A DNA stretch of 5,108 nt, taken from positions 1-5,108 of the forward strand of contig JBBQTU010000260.1 in assembly GCA_038213005.1 (NCBI GenBank), given 5' to 3'. Both the position numbers and the translations under genes were made by a program. Below are positions 1-3,723 of the stretch, piece after piece (position 1 is the stretch's first letter; every line of letters begins with the position of its first letter). This DNA comes from JBBQTU01 sp038213005 (GTDB taxonomy: Bacteria; Planctomycetota; Phycisphaerae; Tepidisphaerales; Tepidisphaeraceae). Below the pieces are notes generated by a model, which was not told where the DNA came from, ran no database searches, and saw nothing but the letters and a program-made list of their open reading frames with translations.

Positions 1-76
1 GCCGGGCGTTGGCCTGGCGGGGGTCTATTACTTCCCGAAACATGCGCAGAACCAGAGCGATTGCTTGGGCTTCCAT
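1..76 (-). CDS. Partial gene start, probable DDE transposase (ISAs1/H-repeat-like) N-terminus
   Basis: Only the first 25 codons are inside the window; the rest lies beyond base 1. Reading leftward from an ATG at 74-76, the frame is open. It has a perfect AAGGAG ribosome binding site (plus-strand CTCCTT at 84-89) seven bases upstream, which makes it a convincing gene start. The peptide begins MEAQAIALVLRMF and continues REVIDPRQANAR. A short hydrophobic helix followed by F-R-x-x-x-D-P-R-x-x-N-A-R resembles the start of ISAs1/H-repeat-type transposases (the DDE_Tnp_1-associated region), where 'DPR' precedes 'RH.L.eiL'. The family call rests on about a dozen residues and is inference; the gene start itself is well supported. 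No transposase catalytic residue is visible. The nearby candidate element end at 201-211 fits, but is weak evidence. Confidence 0.5.
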   Translation of the reverse strand, partial: MEAQAIALVLRMFREVIDPRQANAR

Positions 77-120
77 GCACAAGCTCCTTTTGTGTTTGAT
101 TGAACCAACTGTTACCTGCG

Positions 121-173
121 CGAGATCTCGGCTAACGCTGGCGGCAGCTTAGCAGCTTTGCGCAAAAGCGCAA
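121..173. repeat. Palindrome and small hairpin upstream of the partial transposase-like gene
   Basis: CGAGATCTCG at 121-130 is a perfect 10-bp palindrome. At 158-173, TTGCGC and GCGCAA form a perfect 6-bp stem around an AAAA loop. Both lie in the 5' leader of the gene that starts at base 76. They could be subterminal structure of an insertion sequence or an operator. No T-rich tail follows the hairpin on either strand, so it is not an intrinsic terminator. Confidence 0.35.
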
Positions 174-200
174 GTTCTGGCAAATATCCGACAGCATGTG

Positions 201-211
201 ATTCCGCCCTG
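201..211 (-). other. Candidate insertion-sequence end (CAGGGCGGAAT read on the minus strand)
   Basis: Reading leftward from 211, the minus strand begins CAGGGCGGAAT and leads into the transposase-like gene 125 bases later. Many DDE-type elements have ends starting with CAGGG or similar, so this could be the element's left end, placing it about 65 bases beyond the DUF192 gene. The matching right end and any target duplication lie outside the window, so this is a guess from position and motif. Confidence 0.2.
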
Positions 212-275
212 GGGGCGACACCGCCCATCCTCGCTAATGTGTCAGACGCCCCCACCCGACCGCCCCCACGCCCCC

Positions 276-731
276 TCAGTCTCGCTTCTTCTGAGCATAC
301 TCTGCCGGCAGTTGCAGCACGTCGCCTTCCTTCACACCCGCGCGTGCCGCAGCGCCCTCGTTCAGTTCGATGGCGTACAGCACCGCCTCGGTTGACTCCA
401 CGCCCGTCTCGTCCAGCGGTTTCATCTGCCGAATCGTCGCCACGCGCCCCGAAGCGTCCACATATAGAATGTCCAAAGGGATCAGCGTGCTGCGCATCCA
501 GAATCGCAGAAACTGCCGATGCTCAAACACGAACAGCATGCCATGGTCCGCCGCCATCGACTTCCGGTGCATCAGACCGGTCTCGCGCAGCTTCGGCGTG
601 TCGGCCACTTCCAGGACAAACGTCTCCTGGCCGATCTTCATCGAAACCGTGCGAAGGGGCTCCGCCGCCGGCTCGGTTGAACAACCCGCCAGCATCATTA
701 CCAGCAGCACCAGGACGATCCGACTGGTCAT
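276..731 (-). CDS. DUF192 family lipoprotein
   Basis: This 151-residue protein has a lipoprotein signal: M-T-S-R, then a hydrophobic run, then the lipobox LAGC with Cys17 as the lipidated residue. It is therefore probably anchored in a membrane facing the periplasm. Residues 28-142 match the DUF192 domain. Visible family landmarks are RETGLMHR (49-56), GMLFVF (64-69), the core FWMRST-IPLDILYVD (77-92), YAIELNEG (119-126) and a closing G-V-K-E-G-D (132-137). DUF192 is a small beta-rich domain of unknown biochemical role that is often exported; the length is normal. The ATG overlaps the stop of the upstream maf gene by four bases (728-731, ATGA), so the two are almost certainly cotranscribed and translationally coupled. 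A GGTGA lies five bases before the ATG. The family is clear; the function is unknown. Confidence 0.9.
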   Translation of the reverse strand: MTSRIVLVLLVMMLAGCSTEPAAEPLRTVSMKIGQETFVLEVADTPKLRETGLMHRKSMAADHGMLFVFEHRQFLRFWMRSTLIPLDILYVDASGRVATIRQMKPLDETGVESTEAVLYAIELNEGAAARAGVKEGDVLQLPAEYAQKKRD

Positions 732-1303
732 TTTTTCACCGCATAAATGCCGGCCGCCCCCAGCAACCGGCGGACGACCTCCATCGGCAGCCCGACGATA
801 TTGGTGTGCGAGCCCGAGACGCGCGTCACGAACGGGTCATCGTCCTGGATGCCGTACCCCCCCGCCTTGCCCTGCCAGTCGCCCGACGCCACGTACGCTT
901 CGATCTGTTCATTCGTGAGCGCCGCCATACGCACGCCGGACATCACCCGCGTCGCCTGCACCATGTCCCCGCCTTTGCGGATCACGCAGACGCCGGTGAT
1001 CACGATGTGCGTCGTCCGCGACAGAAACGCCAGCATCCGCCGGGCCTCGTCCGCATTCGCCGGCTTGCCCAGGATCTGATCCCCAAACGTGACGATCGTG
1101 TCGGCCGCCAGGATCACGTCCTCGGGAAACTGCTCGGCAACCGCCTCGGCCTTCGCGCACGCAAGCTTCTGTGCAAACTCCGGCGGATAGACGCCCGCCG
1201 GCACCGTCTCGTCTAGTTCGGCCGGCTTTACGACGAACTCGTACCCCGCCTCCTCAAGCAACTGGCGGCGACGGGGTGAAGCACTGGCCAGAATCAACTG
1301 CAT
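728..1303 (-). CDS. maf: Maf family nucleoside triphosphate pyrophosphatase (YhdE-like, dTTP/UTP type)
   Basis: This cytoplasmic enzyme hydrolyses nucleoside triphosphates to monophosphate and pyrophosphate. The family is thought to clear non-canonical or modified nucleotides and has been linked to septum and cell-division control. From the ATG at 1303 (191 residues, normal for the family) the protein opens MQLILASASPRRRQLL, with the signature SASPRR at residues 7-12. Further landmarks are AADTIV (66-71, with the catalytic-site Asp68), GKP (79-81), GKAGGYGIQ (145-153) and GSHTNIVGLP (164-173). The KAGGYGIQ form points to the YhdE subgroup (dTTP/UTP) rather than the YceF subgroup (m7GTP). A GTG three codons upstream (1312) is a possible alternative start. 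The ATG is preferred because family members begin right at M-x-L-I-L-A-S and a weak GGTG lies six bases before it. The gene leads a two-gene operon with DUF192. Confidence 0.95.
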   Translation of the reverse strand: MQLILASASPRRRQLLEEAGYEFVVKPAELDETVPAGVYPPEFAQKLACAKAEAVAEQFPEDVILAADTIVTFGDQILGKPANADEARRMLAFLSRTTHIVITGVCVIRKGGDMVQATRVMSGVRMAALTNEQIEAYVASGDWQGKAGGYGIQDDDPFVTRVSGSHTNIVGLPMEVVRRLLGAAGIYAVKK

Positions 1304-1360
1304 AGCGGACACCCGCGTAGTGTGGCGGTAACGCCAACATAGTATTTGCGACTTCCGCCT

Positions 1361-1396
1361 CCCTCTCCTCCCCCTTGGGGGAGGCTGGGCGGGGGT
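1361..1396. repeat. GC-rich palindromic repeat between the maf and lipoprotein genes
   Basis: CCTCCCCC at 1367-1374 and GGGGGAGG at 1377-1384 form an 8-bp perfect inverted repeat around TT, followed by a G-rich run to 1396. This 'CTCC-CCC-TTG-GGGGAGG-CTGGG-GGGGG' layout resembles dispersed palindromic repeats common in planctomycetes and other large environmental genomes. It lies just past the lipoprotein gene in the direction of transcription. On the minus strand it is followed by purine-rich sequence, not a T run, so an intrinsic terminator role is doubtful. Confidence 0.4.
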
Positions 1397-1439
1397 TCCA
1401 GACGCTCGCTCTCGCGCGATGTGGCCAGGCTCAATACCA

Positions 1440-1823
1440 CTAGTGCGACGACTTCACAGCCAGGTCGCCCACCTGCGGCTCACGCTCATCAGCACCGGCA
1501 ATATCATAGCTCACATGCACAGCGTCGGCCGTCTTGGCGACCACTTTGCCCGCCGCGATGATGTGCCGTTGACTGTCCATCAGCACCACGACATCGCCTT
1601 CCTTGAAGTCTGCAACAACAACATCGCCCACCGCCACCAGCCCCTTGCCAGGCAGGGCCGCGATTACCACGCCCACGCGCGCATCGGGATCGATCGCCAC
1701 ATAGCTCTGGCGGACTTCCTGAAGCACCTCAGACGACGCGGACGAAGCAGTCTGCTTCTTCTGATGGCAACCCACCACCACACCCAGCATCAGCGCCGCA
1801 ACAAGCATTCCGCGAGACTTCAT
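1440..1823 (-). CDS. Small lipoprotein of unknown function
   Basis: I do not recognise a named family. The 127-residue product starts M-K-S-R-G, followed by a hydrophobic stretch and a lipobox-like VVGC with Cys19, so it is probably an exported lipoprotein. A short Ser/Ala/Gln/Lys linker follows (20-33). The mature part (34-124) is rich in Val, Gly and Asp with repeated V-G-D / E-G-D turns (66-68, 75-77, 118-120). This suggests a small all-beta, barrel-like fold; that is inference. It ends P-Q-V-G-D-L-A-V-K. The frame is open upstream to an ATG at 1937. The ATG at 1823 is chosen because it has AGGAG seven bases upstream and starts directly at a signal peptide, whereas the 38 extra residues are Cys-rich and lack signal character. 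The gene stands alone, 136 bases upstream of maf. Confidence 0.8.
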   Translation of the reverse strand: MKSRGMLVAALMLGVVVGCHQKKQTASSASSEVLQEVRQSYVAIDPDARVGVVIAALPGKGLVAVGDVVVADFKEGDVVVLMDSQRHIIAAGKVVAKTADAVHVSYDIAGADEREPQVGDLAVKSSH

Positions 1824-1830
1824 GTGAGAT

Positions 1831-1835
1831 CTCCT
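1831..1835 (-). promoter_or_regulatory. Ribosome binding site fixing the lipoprotein start
   Basis: Plus-strand CTCCT reads AGGAG on the coding strand, seven bases before the ATG at 1823. It favours this start over the in-frame ATG at 1937, 38 codons upstream. Confidence 0.75.
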
Positions 1836-1885
1836 AAGTGTTCTGTCCCGATTTGACGCCACGCATGAGCATTCACTCTTGCCGG

Positions 1886-1928
1886 GCGAATCGAAACCTT
1901 CATTACAGCAGTAGTTAAAACGATTCGC
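1886..1928 (-). promoter_or_regulatory. Candidate extended -10 promoter flanked by an 8-bp dyad, upstream of the lipoprotein gene
   Basis: On the minus strand, TGTAAT (plus 1902-1907) is one base from the TATAAT consensus and is preceded by TGC (1908-1910), the extended -10 motif. No good -35 is seen 16-18 bases upstream. GCGAATCG at 1886-1893 and CGATTCGC at 1921-1928 are perfect inverted copies, 27 bases apart. One falls near the expected -35 position and the other just after the expected start point (about 1895). This layout would suit a dimeric or looping repressor, but could also be a transcript hairpin. The predicted leader to the ATG is about 70 bases. Confidence 0.35.
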
Positions 1929-1933
1929 AGCTT

Positions 1934-2125
1934 TCATGCAAGAGGCGGCGTGTCGCGAACAACAAACCCGATCGCCCTGCCCTGACCGCCCAACGACTGA
2001 CCAACCACGGCCGTTTCCAGCATGAACGGCTCCTTCGCGTGTGTATGGGTGACAGCCACTCCCCCATCATAACCGTTCCCCGCACACCCCGCCGCGAGGA
2101 GTACCCCCCCCAACTCTCGATCCAC
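1934..2125 (-). CDS. Doubtful short ORF, possible remnant of a lipoprotein gene
   Basis: The frame is open leftward from a GTG at 2125 to a TGA at 1934 (63 residues) and is the only open frame of any length across this stretch. From the GTG it reads M-D-R-E-L-G-G-V-L-L-A-A-G-C, lipobox-like but with a very short signal. Farther on, 'VVGQSLGG..RAI' faintly recalls the N-terminal strand of M14/MpaA-type carboxypeptidases (VGRSVxGRPI), after which the frame ends at once. An internal ATG at 2023 has a stronger ribosome binding site (AAGGAG, plus 2030-2035, six bases away) and would give only 29 residues. Possible readings are a decayed gene, a small peptide or leader, or chance. A weak promoter (TTGTCC, 17 bases, TCTACC; plus 2151-2179) precedes the GTG. 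No function is assigned. Confidence 0.25.
   Translation of the reverse strand: MDRELGGVLLAAGCAGNGYDGGVAVTHTHAKEPFMLETAVVGQSLGGQGRAIGFVVRDTPPLA
2010..2035 (-). promoter_or_regulatory. Hairpin enclosing an ATG next to a strong ribosome binding site
   Basis: On the minus strand, GCCGTT and AACGGC (plus 2025-2030 and 2010-2015) form a perfect 6-bp stem. The ATG at 2023 lies in the nine-base loop and AAGGAG (plus 2030-2035) touches the stem base. If transcribed, this would place a start codon in a loop beside its ribosome binding site, a layout typical of translation control. It may equally be chance in GC-rich DNA. Confidence 0.3.
2104..2111. repeat. Run of eight C (G on the minus strand)
   Basis: An eight-base homopolymer lies inside the signal-like part of the doubtful ORF at 1934-2125. 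Such runs can slip during replication and are also typical places for sequencing errors, so the reading frame across it is uncertain. Confidence 0.6.
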
Positions 2126-2323
2126 CAGCCCTTTCCCCGCTCCGATCTTTGGTAGACTTAAGTGCGATCGGATGGACAAGATGCGCACGTTTTTCAGGGG
2201 TGAGGGGAGGGGGTCGGGAGAGCAGTGCTGATAAAGACTTACGCGCGATTCATGGGGGCAGATGATCAAGTTTCCTTCATCATTCGTCACCAGTCATAAG
2301 TCATTAGGCAAGAACAGAAACTG

Positions 2324-2404
2324 TTGATTGTTGATTGAGATTATAATCGCACCTGTTAGGTATGATATCTGACATCGGATACCGGACCTCGCCAGTGCGA
2401 TTAT
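2324..2404. repeat. Nested inverted repeat over a perfect TATAAT in an AT-rich intergenic stretch
   Basis: ATAATCGCAC (2343-2352) and GTGCGATTAT (2395-2404) are perfect 10-bp inverted copies separated by 42 bases. Inside them, GGTAT (2359-2363) and ATACC (2379-2383) form a second, coaxial dyad around the palindrome GATATC (2364-2369). The left arm overlaps the palindrome GATTATAATC (2339-2348), which contains a consensus TATAAT on both strands. It is preceded by two tandem TTGATTG copies (2324-2337), which lie too close to act as a -35. No gene occupies 2291-2731, so this is either a regulatory region, a recombination site or a degenerate mobile-element end. Confidence 0.5.
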
Positions 2405-2601
2405 CGGCGGATAATGTCCGAATATTCACTTTTCAGAGCACCAAGGTCGGCGCGCACACCGTCCACCGCGGCTAATAGTTGTAAGTATAAGATAGGAAGC
2501 TGGACGGGTCAAGTCCAATCTGAGGCATGTGCCGTTTTTCCGGCGGACGCCCGTCCCGGCGTGCCCAGGAAAGAAAAAGAGGACGCGGTTCCATTTGGAA
2601 C

Positions 2602-2665
2602 GGATAAGGGGAACATCCCACCTTATGGTTGCGGACTTTGGGAAGGTGGGGTGTTCCTCTTTTCC
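2602..2665 (+). ncRNA. Long imperfect stem-loop, possible structured RNA or palindromic element
   Basis: Bases 2602-2624 pair with 2643-2665 over 23 positions: 20 Watson-Crick pairs, two G-U pairs (2609/2658 and 2616/2651) and one T-T mismatch (2605/2662), around an 18-base loop. The two wobble pairs hold only in plus-strand RNA; in minus-strand RNA they become C-A mismatches. A smaller hairpin (GTTCC-ATTT-GGAAC, 2588-2601) abuts its 5' side. The structure lies about 70 bases past the antitoxin stop, but neither strand has a T run after it, so an ordinary terminator is unlikely. Alternatives are an unnamed small RNA or a miniature palindromic repeat. No open frame here looks like protein. Confidence 0.4.
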
Positions 2666-2731
2666 TCTGCCGGCCGTTACCCCAAGCAACGCCGTTTCCC
2701 ATTAACGCCGCTGGCGAGGACGAAGCTTGTA

Positions 2732-3037
2732 TCACGCCACGTTCAGGGCCACAATGCGATCATGGAAACGGGCAATGACGTCGAGTTTCCCACCCATGGC
2801 CTGGATGACGCGGCGCAGGGTCTTTAACTGGAAATCCTCCCGGCTCTCCATGGCGTTGATCACCGGCTGGCTGATCTTCAGCGACTCGGCCAACTGCTTT
2901 TGCGTGATCCCCAGGCTCTTGCGCAAATCGCGCAGCGCCAGCCGACGGGCCTCCTTCTCCGCCCAGGCCATGGCGGCGGCCATTTCCTTCTCACTAAGGT
3001 GCTTCTTGAACACATCGTCAACCGGCTTGGTCTTCAT
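2732..3037 (-). CDS. higA: HigA-like antitoxin, XRE-family helix-turn-helix protein
   Basis: The 101-residue protein is the antitoxin half of a type II toxin-antitoxin pair. It should bind and neutralise the preceding toxin and repress their common promoter. An N-terminal Lys/Glu/Ala-rich helical segment (1-35), the likely toxin-contact part, precedes an XRE helix-turn-helix at about 36-66: LRDLRKSLG, then ITQKQLAESL, then ISQPVINAMES with the recognition helix. The tail LKTLRRVIQAMGGKLDV (71-87) is typical of this antitoxin group. The ATG overlaps the toxin stop by four bases (3034-3037), and GAGGT sits five bases upstream, which together fix the start. Toxin-before-antitoxin order is the hallmark of HigBA-type pairs. 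The gene name is by family and order; the exact subfamily is not proven. Confidence 0.88.
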   Translation of the reverse strand: MKTKPVDDVFKKHLSEKEMAAAMAWAEKEARRLALRDLRKSLGITQKQLAESLKISQPVINAMESREDFQLKTLRRVIQAMGGKLDVIARFHDRIVALNVA

Positions 3038-3381
3038 GCTCCACCTCGCAAATAGTCACCGTACAGGCTGTCAGCGCGGGCGATCAGTTGGCGATAAAAC
3101 CGTGATTCGCTGACGCCCCGCTTGTCGCCGGCCACCAGCAGGATGGCATTTCGTTCCGGATCAAAAATGAAGGCCACCCGCACCGCCAGACGTTTGGCGT
3201 TGATCCGAAGTTCCTTCATGTTGGCATAGCGCGAACCCTTCAGAGTGTCTGCATAAGGGCGGCTCAAAGTCGGCCCCGCGATCTTCAGCAAATCTACCAA
3301 CCGCAGAATCTCGCGGCGGCAGTCCTGGCTCTGCTGGTCCAGCCATCTCTCAAACTCGCTCGTGACCAGCACGTTCCACAT
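3034..3381 (-). CDS. higB: HigB-like toxin, RelE superfamily (phage-derived Gp49-like)
   Basis: Toxins of this group are ribosome-dependent mRNA interferases that slow growth when the antitoxin is lost. The 115-residue protein matches the Gp49-like/HigB-type family. It has an N-terminal strand WNVLVTSEFERWL and a helical hairpin (about 15-36). The strongly conserved G-P-T-L-S-R-P-Y-A-D-T-L-K-G-S-R-Y follows (36-52), then the strand pair KELRI (56-60) and RVAFIFDP (68-75), then ILLVAGDKRG (80-89). A C-terminal F-Y-x-Q-L-I-x-x-A-D-x-L-Y helix closes it (95-107). Length is normal and no truncation is seen, so it looks intact. The start is the ATG at 3381, not the TTG one codon upstream. No ribosome binding site is present, and a good -10 ends eight bases before the ATG, so translation may be leaderless. 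It leads the operon and overlaps the antitoxin gene. Confidence 0.9.
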   Translation of the reverse strand: MWNVLVTSEFERWLDQQSQDCRREILRLVDLLKIAGPTLSRPYADTLKGSRYANMKELRINAKRLAVRVAFIFDPERNAILLVAGDKRGVSESRFYRQLIARADSLYGDYLRGGA

Positions 3382-3388
3382 CAATGTG

Positions 3389-3418
3389 ATTCTATAGCCT
3401 CGGCTCTAAATAGGGCAA
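3389..3418 (-). promoter_or_regulatory. Promoter of the toxin-antitoxin operon
   Basis: On the minus strand, TTGCCC (plus 3413-3418) and TAGAAT (plus 3389-3394, one base from consensus) are 18 bases apart. TATAGA, overlapping it, gives a 16-base alternative. The expected start point falls at about 3381-3382, on or beside the toxin ATG. Confidence 0.5.
3393..3408. promoter_or_regulatory. Operator-like dyad in the toxin-antitoxin promoter
   Basis: TATAGCC (3393-3399) and GGCTCTA (3402-3408) form an inverted repeat with 6 of 7 positions matching, separated by TC. It lies in the spacer and touches the -10, where binding of the HigA-like protein would block RNA polymerase. Toxin-antitoxin pairs of this class usually repress themselves through such a site. 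The assignment is inferred from position and symmetry. Confidence 0.45.
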
Positions 3419-3451
3419 GCAGTGAGCACCGGAGCACTTTCATTTTCATTG

Positions 3452-3657
3452 CGCGTGCCCGTTCTTTCGGGCAGATGCAAGTTGCGCGTGAGCGGATGGT
3501 TGGAGCGAATATGGTGCTGAAAGTGTGTCGCCCTGTCAGGGCTCATTCAGGGTGAATGGTTCTTACCCAGGGCTGCGCGAGTACGCTTACCCTGGCCTTA
3601 AGAATGCCGCCCCGTTGGGGCTAAGAAGAAAACGCGTGCCCGAAAAAACGGGCACGC
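3452..3657. repeat. Three-hairpin GC-rich dispersed repeat bounded by inverted hairpins
   Basis: The edges are near-identical in inverted orientation. GCGTGCCCG-TTCTTT-CGGGCA starts at 3453 on the plus strand and GCGTGCCCG-TTTTTT-CGGGCA starts at 3657 on the minus strand, with one difference in 21 bases. Inside are GCCCT-GTC-AGGGC (3530-3542), a longer CCAGGG...CCCTGG hairpin with an inner GCG/CGC stem (3567-3595), and GCCCC-GTT-GGGGC followed by TAAG (3609-3624). This order of short GC hairpins with 'CCCAGGGCT' and 'CCGCCCC..GGGGCT' resembles intergenic repeats I associate with planctomycetes and similar genomes, a recollection not checked. The interval 3382-3690 has no open frame that looks like a gene. 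Confidence 0.6.
3623..3657 (-). terminator. Intrinsic terminator-like hairpin, minus strand
   Basis: GCGTGCCCG (3634-3642) and CGGGCACGC (3649-3657) form a perfect 9-bp stem with a six-base loop. On the minus strand this is followed by GTTTTCTTCTT (plus 3623-3633), a T-rich tail. On the plus strand no T run follows. It would stop leftward transcription from the dxr side before it enters the toxin-antitoxin operon. It also forms the right edge of the repeat element. Confidence 0.55.
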
Positions 3658-3685
3658 CCAAGCGAACCTTCCCCGCCACCCCGCT

Positions 3686-3713
3686 ATGACTTGGACAGAC
3701 TCCTCGGTATAGT
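3686..3713 (+). promoter_or_regulatory. Candidate dxr promoter
   Basis: ATGACT (3686-3691) and TATAGT (3708-3713, one base from TATAAT) are 16 bases apart. The expected start point is about 3719-3721, only a few bases before the TTG at 3724. If real, it rules out the upstream TTG (3691) and GTG (3712) as starts of dxr. Confidence 0.35.
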
Positions 3714-3723
3714 GGCGAGCGCT

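Noticed and set aside
158..1216. Long plus-strand open frame rich in Arg and Pro across the maf and DUF192 genes
   Set aside because: It is the antisense shadow of two clearly recognised minus-strand genes, with low-complexity composition and no family signature.
1367..1384. GC hairpin as terminator of the lipoprotein gene
   Set aside because: The loop is only two bases between full arms and the minus strand has no T run after it; a dispersed palindromic repeat is more likely.
1419..1856. Plus-strand open frame opposite the small lipoprotein gene
   Set aside because: His/Arg-rich antisense shadow. The minus frame has a signal peptide, lipobox and ribosome binding site.
1824..1937. N-terminal extension of the lipoprotein from the ATG at 1937
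   Set aside because: It would put 38 Cys-rich, non-signal residues before a normal lipoprotein signal peptide, and the internal ATG has the better ribosome binding site.
2602..2665. Stem-loop as intrinsic terminator of the toxin-antitoxin operon
   Set aside because: On the minus strand the stem gains two C-A mismatches and is not followed by T residues.
2414..2827. Plus-strand open frame running from the intergenic region into the antitoxin gene
   Set aside because: No domain, composition unlike the neighbouring genes, and it overlaps both the stem-loop and the 3' end of higA. Two minus-strand frames in 2426-2735 were rejected for the same lack of protein character.
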